Shown here: in pieces, positions 1 through 6,191 of the stretch
Numbering within the stretch: position 1 is the first letter of the stretch
Layout of the letters: the number at the start of each line of letters is the position of its first letter
Assembly: GCA_003164275.1 (NCBI GenBank)
Contig: PLSY01000398.1
Span: 1 to 10,217, forward strand
DNA from: Acidimicrobiaceae bacterium
Lineage (GTDB): Bacteria; Actinomycetota; Acidimicrobiia; Acidimicrobiales; RAAP-2
DNA: 10,217 nt
Direction of reading: 5' to 3'
Position numbers and translations under genes: made by a program
The notes under the pieces: model-generated
Seen by the model: the letters and a program-made list of their open reading frames with translations, nothing else
The model's database searches: none
Told to the model about the DNA's origin: nothing

Positions 1-593
1 CCAGCCTGGTCAAGAGCGGCGTCTCGGTCATCACCCCGAATCCGTTCAGCTCCGGTAGCGCCAAGTGGAACTTGATGGCCGCCTACGGTGCCCAACTGGC
101 CCTCGGCAAGTCGAAGGCCCAGGCCACGGCCTATCTCACCAAGCTGCTGAAGAACACCGCAGCCCAGCCGAGCAGCGCCTCCGCCGCCCTCCAGACCTTC
201 TTGTCCGGTGAGGGCGACGTGCTCCTCGACTATGAGGACGACGCCCTCTACGCCCAGCGCCAAGGGGAGCCGATCACCATCATCACGCCCCCCCAGACCA
301 TCCTCATCCAGAACCCCATCGCCGTGCCGACCAACGCGGCCAACCCCACCGCCGCCAAGGCCTTCGTGGCCTATCTCCTGTCGCCCGCCGGCCAGAAGGT
401 GTGGGGCCAGCAGGGCTACCGTCCCGTGCTCCCGAAGGTGGCGGCCCAGTTCAAGTTCCCGAAGCCGGCCAACCTCTTCACCATCGACAGCCTCGGTGGC
501 TGGACCAAAGTGAACACCGTCTTCTTCACGCCAACCACCGGGGTCGTGGCCAAGATCGAGACGGGACTGGGTGTCTCTACCGCCTCCAGTTGA
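1..593 (+). CDS. sbp: Sulfate ABC transporter substrate-binding protein, 3' part (5' end outside window)
   Basis: Extracytoplasmic sulfate/thiosulfate-binding protein that delivers the anion to the CysTWA importer. The reading frame is open from the left window edge (first full codon at 3) to TGA at 591-593, so about 196 C-terminal residues are visible. The signal peptide and N-lobe lie outside. Family hallmarks are a stretch reading GVSVITPNPFSSGSAKWN right at the edge (the sulfate-binding family has TPNP..SG.ARWN here), then a YEDD segment, ITPPQTILIQNPIAV, the YLLSPAGQKVWGQQGYRP block and the C-terminal FTIDSLGGWTKV block. These match the C-lobe of Sbp/CysP. The gene overlaps the start of cysT by 23 bases, so the two are almost certainly co-transcribed. 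Sbp and CysP cannot be told apart with certainty from this part, and thiosulfate may also be carried. The family call is secure. Confidence 0.93.
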   Translation, partial: SLVKSGVSVITPNPFSSGSAKWNLMAAYGAQLALGKSKAQATAYLTKLLKNTAAQPSSASAALQTFLSGEGDVLLDYEDDALYAQRQGEPITIITPPQTILIQNPIAVPTNAANPTAAKAFVAYLLSPAGQKVWGQQGYRPVLPKVAAQFKFPKPANLFTIDSLGGWTKVNTVFFTPTTGVVAKIETGLGVSTASS

Positions 594-1425
594 CCTCTCG
601 GCCAGACCTACGAGGAGGGAACGCGCCGTAGGGGCGAGACGTTCGATCACTCGGTTCGTCCCGGCATCCCTCGCTGTCACCTACCTGAGCCTGCTCGTCG
701 TCCTTCCCGTCGCCGCCCTGATCGCCAAGGCGTTCTCGGGAGGCTGGGGCACGTTTTGGAGCGCCATCTCCAACCCCGAGGCGGTGGCCGCTTTGAAGTT
801 GACCCTGATCGCCTCGCTCATCGTGGCCGCCTTCAACGCTCTGGCCGGGGTGGTCATTGCCTGGGTCCTCGTCCGCGACGAGTTCCCCGGCAAACAGGTG
901 GTGAACGCCATCATCGACCTGCCCTTCGCCCTGCCGACGGTGGTGGCCGGCCTCACCCTCCTCGCCCTCTACGGGGCGGACAGCCCTTTCCACGTGAACG
1001 TCTCGGACACCAGGATCGGCATTCTGTTCGCCCTGGCCTTCGTCACGCTGCCCTTCTCGGTCAGATCCGTGCAGCCGGTGCTGGCCGAGCTGGACCGGGA
1101 GACAGAGGAGGCCGCCGCCTCCCTCGGGGCGTCCTCGTGGGTAGTGCTTCGCCGGGTCATCCTGCCTGCCATCGCCCCGGCCATGCTGGCCGGGGCCGGG
1201 TTGAGCTTCGCCCGGGCCATCGGTGAGTTCGGCTCGGTGGTCCTCATCTCGGGCAATGTGCCCTTCAAGACCGAGGTGGCCTCGTCTTGGATCTACAGCC
1301 TGTCCCAGAGCGACGCGCTGTCGGCGGCCGCCGCCGTGTCGGTGGTGCTCGTCATCATCGCTCTGGTCGTGCTGGTGGGCATCGGCTTCCTGCGCCGCCG
1401 CTTCGACATCTCGGAGGCGGCGTGA
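571..1425 (+). CDS. cysT: Sulfate/thiosulfate ABC transporter permease CysT
   Basis: One of the two inner-membrane permease subunits of the CysTWA sulfate importer. The 284-residue protein has a basic, Pro/Arg-rich N-terminus (residues 1-28), then hydrophobic spans at about 32-54, 76-101, 111-134, 147-165, 200-228 and 253-274. The segment DLPFALPTVVAGLTL (116-130) is the CysT signature. The coupling 'EAA' loop that docks on CysA is at about 179-199 (EEAAASLGASSWVVLRRVILP region). GEFGSVVLISGN (218-229) is also typical. I use the GTG at 571, which lies 23 bases inside sbp. No other ATG/GTG/TTG occurs in frame before the first membrane span, so translation probably couples to sbp. No clear Shine-Dalgarno precedes it. 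A perfect AGGAGGGA at 613-620 lies inside the gene with no start codon in reach, encoding two AGG arginines. The stop overlaps the cysW start as GTGA. Confidence 0.95.
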   Translation: MSLPPPVDLSARPTRRERAVGARRSITRFVPASLAVTYLSLLVVLPVAALIAKAFSGGWGTFWSAISNPEAVAALKLTLIASLIVAAFNALAGVVIAWVLVRDEFPGKQVVNAIIDLPFALPTVVAGLTLLALYGADSPFHVNVSDTRIGILFALAFVTLPFSVRSVQPVLAELDRETEEAAASLGASSWVVLRRVILPAIAPAMLAGAGLSFARAIGEFGSVVLISGNVPFKTEVASSWIYSLSQSDALSAAAAVSVVLVIIALVVLVGIGFLRRRFDISEAA

Positions 1426-2309
1426 GCTGGCGTTGGCCCCTTCGGATCCTCGCCCTCGGCTACCTGGCGCTCTTGGTGGTCCTCCCCTTCGGGTCGATCT
1501 TCTATCGGGCCTTCCAGCACGGCTTCGGGGCCGCCTGGGGCGCCGTGACCACCCCCGACGCCCTCCACGCCCTGTGGCTGACGTTCATCGTGGTGCTCAT
1601 CGCCGTTCCCCTGGACACGGCCTTCGGGGTGACCGTGGCCATCATCCTGGCCCGCCACCGCTTCCCCGGGGCCTGGCTGCTCGATGCCTTCGTCGACCTG
1701 CCCCTCGCCATCTCGCCGGTGGTCATCGGCATCTCGCTGATCCTCGTCTATGGGAAGACCGGCTGGTTCGGGAACTGGCTGGCCGCCCGCGGCATCGAGG
1801 TGATCTTCTCGGTCCCGGGCATCATCATGGCCTCGGCCACGGTTGCCCTGCCGTACGTCGTCCGAGAGGTCCTGCCCGTCCTCCAGGAGATCGGCACCGA
1901 CCAGGAGCAGGCGGCAACGACCCTCGGCGCCACCCCTTTCACCGTCTTCCGGCGGATCACCTTGCCGTCCATCCGACGTAGCCTGGCCTACGGGGTCACC
2001 TTGACCACGGCCCGGGTGCTCGGCGAGTTCGGGGCCGTGGTGGTTGTCTCGGGGTCCATTGCCGGCAAGACCGAGACCCTTACCTTGTTCATCGACGACA
2101 GCATCCAGAACCTGAACGAGGTCGGCGCCTACGCCGGCGCGGTGATACTTGCCCTTATTGCCCTCCTCGTCCTGGCCATCGTGGGCCGCAACTCCGACAA
2201 AGAAGGGAGGAAGCAGACATGGCGATCAACATCAGATCGGTCTCCAAGCGATTCGGAGGCTCCGTTGCCCTCGACGACGTCAGCCTCCATGTCCCCGACG
2301 GCTCTCTGA
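1422..2309 (+). CDS. cysW: Sulfate/thiosulfate ABC transporter permease CysW
   Basis: Second membrane permease of the sulfate importer, forming a heterodimer with CysT. The GTG at 1422 overlaps the cysT stop (GTGA), the usual coupled junction. The open frame continues back to 1287, but that part is only a shadow of cysT. The 295-residue product has spans at about 8-27, 52-77, 92-110, 129-147, 186-212 and 237-254. [15 protein letters not shown] (92-106) is the CysW counterpart of the CysT signature, and the EAA loop is at about 162-182 ([21 protein letters not shown] region). Homologues normally end soon after the last span. Here the frame runs on through the cysA ribosome-binding site and 91 bases into cysA, adding a Ser/Thr/Pro-rich tail (residues 266-295). 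The tail probably has no transport role and may reflect a lost stop codon or an error near 2190-2220. Confidence 0.94.
   Translation: MSWRWPLRILALGYLALLVVLPFGSIFYRAFQHGFGAAWGAVTTPDALHALWLTFIVVLIAVPLDTAFGVTVAIILARHRFPGAWLLDAFVDLPLAISPVVIGISLILVYGKTGWFGNWLAARGIEVIFSVPGIIMASATVALPYVVREVLPVLQEIGTDQEQAATTLGATPFTVFRRITLPSIRRSLAYGVTLTTARVLGEFGAVVVVSGSIAGKTETLTLFIDDSIQNLNEVGAYAGAVILALIALLVLAIVGRNSDKEGRKQTWRSTSDRSPSDSEAPLPSTTSASMSPTAL
2205..2210 (+). promoter_or_regulatory. Ribosome-binding site of cysA, inside cysW
   Basis: GGGAGG (within AAGGGAGGAA), eight bases before the ATG at 2219. It fixes the cysA start and lies within the extended cysW frame. This suggests that cysW translation was expected to end near here, or that ribosomes reading the cysW tail cross the cysA initiation site. 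Confidence 0.75.
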
Positions 2310-3202
2310 CCGCCCTGCTCGGCCCGAGCGGGGGCGGCAAGTCCACGTTGCTGCGGGTGGTAGCCGGCCTCGAGACGGCCGACTCAGGCACGGTCGAGAT
2401 CGACGGTCGGGACGTCACCGGGGTGCCGGTCCGTGAGCGGGGCATCGGCTTTTGCTTCCAGCACTACGCCCCCTTCCGCCACCTGACCGTCAGACGCAAC
2501 GTGTCCTTCGGTCTCGAGGTACGCAAGCGGCCGAAGGCCGAGATCAAAGCCAAGGTCGACGAGCTGTTGGAGCTGGTCAGGATCGACCACCTGGCCGACA
2601 GGTACCCGTCCCAGCTGTCGGGCGGGCAACGACAGCGCATGGCCCTTGCCCGCGCCCTCGCCATCGAGCCCAAGCTGCTGCTCTTGGACGAGCCCTTCGG
2701 CGCACTCGACGCCCAGGTCCGCCAGCAACTGCGGGTCTGGCTACGCGAGCTGCACGAGAAGATCTCCGTGACCACCGTCCTTGTCACCCACGACCAGGAA
2801 GAGGCCCTCGAGGTGGCCGACACCCTGGCCATCATCAACGAAGGACGCCTGGAACAGGTGGGCAACCCGTCTGAGATCTACGACCACCCGACCAACGAGT
2901 TCGTCATGAAGTTCCTCGGACCAGCTACTGAGCTGGGCGGCAACTGGGTGCGCCCCCACGATCTGGTCATCCACGAGCACCAAGGGGTCGATGGCCTTGG
3001 CGTGCCCGCCACGGTCGACCGCGTCACCTTCCTCGGCTTCGAGGTCCGGGTCGACCTGAGGCTCGAACAGGGTGAGACAGCCTGGGTGCAGCTCTCCCGG
3101 GGGGCCGCCGCCGACCTCGACCTCACGCCCGAAGACCGGGTCTTCATCTCCCGGGCCGGGGCCTCGACCGGGTCGCGATCACTGTCCGGGATCACGCCCT
3201 AG
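2219..3202 (+). CDS. cysA: Sulfate/thiosulfate import ATP-binding protein CysA
   Basis: Cytoplasmic ATPase that powers the CysTW permease. The 327-residue product carries every ABC landmark: Walker [10 protein letters not shown] (35-43), Q-loop glutamine 81 within [14 protein letters not shown], signature LSGGQRQR (133-140), Walker B LLLLDEP (153-159), D-loop GALDAQVR (161-168) and switch histidine 191 (VTHDQEEA). [26 protein letters not shown] and [11 protein letters not shown] match CysA rather than maltose or spermidine ATPases. After about residue 230 a short TOBE-like regulatory domain follows (WVRPHDLVI, then [15 protein letters not shown]). At 327 residues it is slightly shorter than the roughly 350-365 of many CysA proteins. 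The start is set by GGGAGG at 2205-2210. This is the last gene of the transporter operon, and 93 non-coding bases separate it from the Rrf2-type regulator. Confidence 0.96.
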   Translation: MAINIRSVSKRFGGSVALDDVSLHVPDGSLTALLGPSGGGKSTLLRVVAGLETADSGTVEIDGRDVTGVPVRERGIGFCFQHYAPFRHLTVRRNVSFGLEVRKRPKAEIKAKVDELLELVRIDHLADRYPSQLSGGQRQRMALARALAIEPKLLLLDEPFGALDAQVRQQLRVWLRELHEKISVTTVLVTHDQEEALEVADTLAIINEGRLEQVGNPSEIYDHPTNEFVMKFLGPATELGGNWVRPHDLVIHEHQGVDGLGVPATVDRVTFLGFEVRVDLRLEQGETAWVQLSRGAAADLDLTPEDRVFISRAGASTGSRSLSGITP

Positions 3203-3295
3203 ACGAGGCCCGACCGACGTCGATCGGCGCCAGAAAAGTGAACCTCTGTCCGCACATGGAAACGGCGCCCTCTCACCTCTGACAGAATCAGGGCC
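3203..3295 (+). promoter_or_regulatory. Intergenic region with candidate leaderless promoter and repeat operator before the Rrf2 gene
   Basis: This 93-base gap lies between cysA and the Rrf2-type gene. Directly visible are ACCTCTG at 3242-3248 and again at 3275-3281, exactly 33 bases apart. The inverted repeat TCTG-A-CAGA is at 3278-3286. A looser CAGA...TCTG pair is at 3231-3248. CAGAAT at 3283-3288 is seven bases before the GTG at 3296, the spacing of a -10 element for a leaderless transcript, and no convincing Shine-Dalgarno precedes that GTG. The repeats overlapping this -10 would suit autorepression by the Rrf2 protein. A weak CCGA-6-TCGG stem at 3214-3227 lacks a U-tract. All of this is inferred from pattern only. 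Confidence 0.35.
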
Positions 3296-3751
3296 GTGTA
3301 CATCTCAGCCAAGGTGGATTACGCCGTACGAGCCCTGTGCACGCTGGCCGACGCCGACGGGAAACCGGTCACCGCCGAGATGCTCGCCAAGTCCCAGCGG
3401 CTGCCGGCAAAATTCCTCGAGAGCATCCTGAACGACATGCGCCGCGCCGGCCTGCTGCTCAGCCAACGCGGGGCGGACGGCGGCTACCGACTGGCCCGGC
3501 CGGCAGCCTCGATCACCGTGGCCGAGGTCATCCGGCCGTTGGACGGCCCTCTGGCCGAGGTACGCGGCCTCCGACCCGAGGCCACCGAGTACGACGGGTC
3601 GGCTCAACACCTCCAAGAGGTGTGGGTGGCCGTCCGGGCCAGCCTGCGCTCGGTGCTCGAGAAGGTCACCATCGCTGACATCGTGTCCGGCGAGCTTCCG
3701 AAGTCGGTGCACAAGATGACCACCGACCCCGACGCCTGGCTCTCCCGCTAA
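3296..3751 (+). CDS. Rrf2-family transcriptional regulator, lacking Fe-S cysteines (possible sulfur regulator)
   Basis: DNA-binding regulator of the Rrf2 family (IscR, NsrR, CymR relatives), 151 residues. The N-terminus MYISAKVDYAVRALCTLA matches the family's opening helix. The helix-turn-helix spans about residues 26-50, followed by the wing SQRGADGGYRLARP (56-69), which contains the conserved GGYRLA. ITVAEVIRPLDGPLAEV (73-89) is also standard. IscR and NsrR bind a cluster through three cysteines around residues 90-105. Here that region (RGLRPEATEYDGSAQHLQEVW) has none, and the only cysteine is C15. It is therefore probably not an iron-sulfur sensor, but may sense a ligand or partner protein, as CymR does through cysteine synthase. 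From memory, a similar protein sits beside the cysDN genes in mycobacteria. Its place just after sbp-cysTWA suggests control of sulfate uptake. Its stop overlaps the convergent YihY gene (shared CTAA). Confidence 0.9.
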   Translation: MYISAKVDYAVRALCTLADADGKPVTAEMLAKSQRLPAKFLESILNDMRRAGLLLSQRGADGGYRLARPAASITVAEVIRPLDGPLAEVRGLRPEATEYDGSAQHLQEVWVAVRASLRSVLEKVTIADIVSGELPKSVHKMTTDPDAWLSR

Positions 3752-4749
3752 GCCGACCCGCTCCCGGCTGCGGCCTCCTCGACGGTCGAACTGGCCGGAT
3801 GGTGCTCTCCGGCCCTGTCGAGCGGGGCCGGGACGCGTCGGAAGGACCGGGGCCAGAGGTGGCGGGTCAGCACCACATTGAACTCGGCGGCGTAGACGGT
3901 GATCAGGGCGCCGAGGGCGATCCACCAGATCAGCCCGAGGATGGTGGCGAACGTGCCGTAGAGGTTCGAGAGATGGCGCAGTTGGTGGCTGACCAGCTGG
4001 GCGCCGACGAACTGGAGCAGCGTCCAGCCCGCCCCCCCGAAGACCGCCCCGGGCCACACGTCGCGCTCCTTCCTCGGGATCCGCACCAAGATGGCGAACG
4101 CGCCCCAGTACATGGCGATGTTGATGACGAGCGAGACGACAAAGCCCACCCAAGCCGAGGCCGCCCCGAGCTGGCCGAAGGCCCCGAATCCGGCCGCCGC
4201 CCCGCCGGCCAGGAAGCCGACACCGAGGATGACGAGGAACCCGGTGGCCCGGGGGAGCCATGCCCAAAAGTTCGGGAGCTCGTCGCGATCGATGTCCCAG
4301 ACGACCGCCATCATCACCTGGGAGTTGCGGCTGAGACGCATGCTCCCGTAGAGCAGCCAGAGAAGCCCGACGGTGAGGGCGAGCGAGTTGGACGTGGACA
4401 GCTGGTGGACGTTGTTCTTCAGGTCTGCTCCGAGGACCGGGAACTGGTTGAGGGCCGAGTTGATGATGTCGTCCTGCAATGACTTGTGCCCGGACAAGAA
4501 CACCCCGACCAAGGTCAACAAGACCAGCACCATCGGAAACACGGCGAGGAAGGCGGCATGGGAGATCTGACCCGTCAGGCGGCCGCCCTGGTCATCGGCG
4601 TACTTGCGGTAGACGGCCGCGGGCAACGCCGTGACCCGGTGCCGTTGCTGGAAGGCATCCAGCCGGTCGACGGTCACCGTCACCCGATCGACCACCCGCC
4701 TCCAGACACCGCCGGCCCGAGCGGCAGGGCCGGTAGCTGGCTCAGCCAT
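3748..4749 (-). CDS. YihY/BrkB-family integral membrane protein
   Basis: Inner-membrane protein of the YihY/virulence factor BrkB family (formerly labelled ribonuclease BN). Its biochemical role is unsettled, and transport or envelope functions have been proposed. The 333-residue product has a cytoplasmic N-terminus (1-60), then hydrophobic spans at about 62-87, 122-138, 168-192, 200-224, 231-255 and 264-287, the six-span layout of the family. Conserved marks are the ISHAAFLAVFPMVLVLLTL opening span (usually Y.AFFSLFPLLL), RIPRKERDVWPGAVFGG (223-239) and the SNLYGTFATILGLIWW segment (261-276), which corresponds to the family's Y...YG..G..i.ll.W motif. The ATG at 4749 has no strong Shine-Dalgarno. 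The hydrophilic tail is Ala/Ser/Glu-rich. The thioesterase gene lies 75 bases upstream on the same strand, with nothing notable between, so they may be co-transcribed. There is no evident functional link to the sulfate genes. Confidence 0.9.
   Translation of the reverse strand: MAEPATGPAARAGGVWRRVVDRVTVTVDRLDAFQQRHRVTALPAAVYRKYADDQGGRLTGQISHAAFLAVFPMVLVLLTLVGVFLSGHKSLQDDIINSALNQFPVLGADLKNNVHQLSTSNSLALTVGLLWLLYGSMRLSRNSQVMMAVVWDIDRDELPNFWAWLPRATGFLVILGVGFLAGGAAAGFGAFGQLGAASAWVGFVVSLVINIAMYWGAFAILVRIPRKERDVWPGAVFGGAGWTLLQFVGAQLVSHQLRHLSNLYGTFATILGLIWWIALGALITVYAAEFNVVLTRHLWPRSFRRVPAPLDRAGEHHPASSTVEEAAAGSGSA
3793..3814. terminator. Candidate terminator hairpin of the Rrf2 transcript, inside the YihY gene end
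   Basis: A perfect 7-bp inverted repeat, GGCCGGA (3793-3799) and TCCGGCC (3808-3814), with an 8-base loop and no T-run. It lies about 40 bases past the Rrf2 stop and within the last codons of the convergent YihY gene, so it could stop transcription entering the neighbouring gene. It may equally be a coincidence of G+C-rich coding sequence. A smaller stem, AGCCG/CGGCT, is at 3751-3755 and 3765-3769. Confidence 0.3.
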
Positions 4750-4824
4750 GCCGGCCGCTGTCGTGGCGGCTGGCTGGGTACCAGGTGCTGTCGGGCGGTG
4801 GCATGGGCGAAGGGACGGGTCGGA

Positions 4825-5634
4825 TCACGTGGAGGTCTCGACCAAGAGGGACTGGATGGCCCGACCGATCCGGCCTTCGCTATCCCAGAGCTCGGACTCG
4901 GCCGACCCGAAGCCCGGGGAGCCGAACCGGGTGCGGGCGTCGAGACAGACCCACTCCCCAACCGGCGGCCTGTGCAGTTGGACGGTCAGGTCGGGATTGA
5001 TGAACAGACTGCCGGCAAAGGGCAGTTCGGCGCCGACACCGTTGCCGAAGTCGGCGGCGGCGACGGCCCGCTCCCAGGGCGACGGCGCCTCCCCGAGCAC
5101 CACTGGGCAGCGGAGGCGAATCCAGACCACAGCCGGGCCCGGCTCGTCGAAGCGCCCGGCGATGAAGCGCATCTCCGCACCGGAGTTATGAAAGGCGACA
5201 AACGAATCGCTCATCGGCGCAGAGATGCTCCCGCTCTCGGGAGGTTGGGGGGCATCGTCTTCGGCCACCGTCGGAGTTGGGATCCTCTGGCCGGCTGCGA
5301 TCCGGATACGGAGGGCCCGCGACCAGGCCACCTCCACGCCGTCGGCCTCGATCACCGTGTCGATCAGCTGCACCTTGCGGCCCGGGCGGGCGAGGACGCT
5401 CCTCGTCCGCAGTGGGACGAGCGGCACGGGGCGGAGGAGCTCCAAGGTGATCCGGGCCATCTGCAGCCCGTCGTCCCCGGCATGGGCCTCGGCCGCCCGG
5501 GCGGCCAGGGCGGCCACCGGGCCTCCGTGCAGGGCCTTCGGCGACCAGGGACCGCGGGCCCGCTCGGTCGGGACCATCGTCTCCCCGACGGGCACGAACA
5601 GGGCAGGGGCATCGGCTTCGAGAGCAGCGCTCAT
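4825..5634 (-). CDS. Acyl-CoA thioesterase family protein (double hotdog, TesB-like)
   Basis: Likely hydrolyses acyl-CoA thioesters in the cytoplasm; the acyl chain cannot be told from sequence. The 269-residue product looks like two hotdog domains. The N-terminal one (about 10-112) contains ALHGGPVAALAARAAE (34-49), the usual helix of this family, and ITLELLRPVPLVPLRTR (62-78). The C-terminal one (about 140-265) contains SLFINPDLTVQLHRPPVGEW (209-228) and ends with the GRIGRAIQSLLVE strand (254-266). These correspond to the TesB blocks carrying the D and Q catalytic positions (candidates D215 and Q261). I choose the ATG at 5634. The frame extends to 5730, but the extra 32 residues are Pro/Arg-rich and unlike the family, and a -10-like TAGCGT sits exactly seven bases before 5634. 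It is divergent from the SRPBCC pair, hinting at shared lipid or polyketide metabolism. Confidence 0.82.
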   Translation of the reverse strand: MSAALEADAPALFVPVGETMVPTERARGPWSPKALHGGPVAALAARAAEAHAGDDGLQMARITLELLRPVPLVPLRTRSVLARPGRKVQLIDTVIEADGVEVAWSRALRIRIAAGQRIPTPTVAEDDAPQPPESGSISAPMSDSFVAFHNSGAEMRFIAGRFDEPGPAVVWIRLRCPVVLGEAPSPWERAVAAADFGNGVGAELPFAGSLFINPDLTVQLHRPPVGEWVCLDARTRFGSPGFGSAESELWDSEGRIGRAIQSLLVETST

Positions 5635-5641
5635 CGGCCCG

Positions 5642-5647
5642 ACGCTA
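5642..5647 (-). promoter_or_regulatory. Candidate -10 element of a leaderless thioesterase transcript
   Basis: On the minus strand TAGCGT (TANNNT form) lies seven bases before the ATG at 5634, so transcription would start at or next to the start codon. No Shine-Dalgarno is present upstream of that ATG, which agrees with leaderless initiation, common in actinobacteria. No good -35 is seen at the expected distance. Confidence 0.4.
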
Positions 5648-5711
5648 GTGAGCGGCGGGCGGCCCCGTGCCCACCGGTCCCAAGGGGCGGGCACTGGCGC
5701 GGTCGGGATTC

Positions 5712-5740
5712 TGGAGAATGGGTTCGCCACCGCCTACCAT
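5712..5740 (+). promoter_or_regulatory. Candidate promoter for the SRPBCC gene pair
   Basis: TGGAGA (5712-5717; four of six matches to TTGACA) and TACCAT (5735-5740; TANNNT) are separated by 17 bases in the divergent region. A transcript starting near 5747 would have a leader of about 60 bases including the AGGGGAGG ribosome-binding site at 5797-5804. This is a pattern match only; such matches arise often by chance. Confidence 0.33.
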
Positions 5741-5807
5741 CAGGGCCACATCGAGCGAGCAACCTCCGAGAAGGTGGCCATCGCTCAAGGACAAAAAGGG
5801 GAGGACC

Positions 5808-6191
5808 ATGGGTTCAGGACTGGCAGAGATCGACATCGCGGGATCGGCCGAGGACGTCTGGAAGCTGGCCGGAGACTTCGGGGGCATCGGTGACTGGATG
5901 CCCGGCATCGAGTCGTGCCGGGTGGAGGGTGAGGACCGCATCCTGTCCACCATGGGCATGACCATCACCGAGCGCCTGGTCAGCAAGGACGACGACGCCA
6001 AGACCATCACCTATTCGGTCATCGACGGCGCCCCGACCGAGAGCCATGAAGCGACCATCTCGGTCACGGGCACCGGCGACACGAGCCATGTGACGTGGGC
6101 CGTCGATACCAAGCCGGATGAGATGACCGAGCTCATGGCGGGCGTCTACCAGCAGGCCCTCGTGGCCCTGAAGGCCAAGATCGAGGGATGA
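5808..6191 (+). CDS. SRPBCC-family (START/Bet v 1-like) protein, short form
   Basis: A 127-residue protein of the SRPBCC (polyketide cyclase/dehydrase, START-like) superfamily, whose members bind hydrophobic ligands in a helix-grip cavity. The order of elements fits: an N-terminal strand AEIDIAGSAEDVWKLAGDFG (6-25), where the family has I.ap.e.vW.l..Df., then GDWMPGIESCRVEG (28-41), the middle strands with ITERLVSKDDDAKTITYSVIDG, and the C-terminal long helix DEMTELMAGVYQQALVALKA. It resembles the MxaD/PYR-like small group; the ligand is unknown. The start at 5808 is preceded by AGGGGAGG (5797-5804). The frame runs back to 5667, but that extension is Pro/Arg-rich and lies in the divergent promoter region. 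The stop overlaps the next gene as ATGA, so the two are translated together. No catalytic residues are assignable. Confidence 0.85.
   Translation: MGSGLAEIDIAGSAEDVWKLAGDFGGIGDWMPGIESCRVEGEDRILSTMGMTITERLVSKDDDAKTITYSVIDGAPTESHEATISVTGTGDTSHVTWAVDTKPDEMTELMAGVYQQALVALKAKIEG

Noticed and set aside
1287..1421. Upstream extension of the CysW frame
   Set aside because: It lies wholly within cysT in another frame and has Arg/Gly-rich shadow composition. The GTG at 1422 gives the normal coupled junction.
3214..3227. CCGA-6-TCGG stem after cysA as a terminator
   Set aside because: Only four base pairs and no T-run; too weak to call as a terminator.
3305..4267. Minus-strand open frame of 320 codons
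   Set aside because: It crosses the Rrf2 gene antisense and the YihY gene out of frame, with Arg/Gly/Pro-rich composition and no recognisable domain.
3799..4482. Plus-strand open frame of 227 codons
   Set aside because: Antisense shadow of the YihY gene, rich in Asp/Glu/Pro/Gly.
5635..5730. N-terminal extension of the thioesterase to an ATG at 5730
   Set aside because: The added 32 residues are Pro/Arg-rich, unlike the family start, and would cover the candidate promoters. The ATG at 5634 fits the family length.
5667..5807. N-terminal extension of the first SRPBCC protein
   Set aside because: The extension is basic and disordered-looking. The ATG at 5808 follows a good ribosome-binding site and begins just before the first strand of the fold.
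4486..5961. Plus-strand open frame of 491 codons
   Set aside because: It runs antisense across the YihY gene, the thioesterase and the divergent promoter region. Its composition is Gly/Arg/Pro/His-rich with no family pattern, as expected for a shadow frame in G+C-rich DNA.
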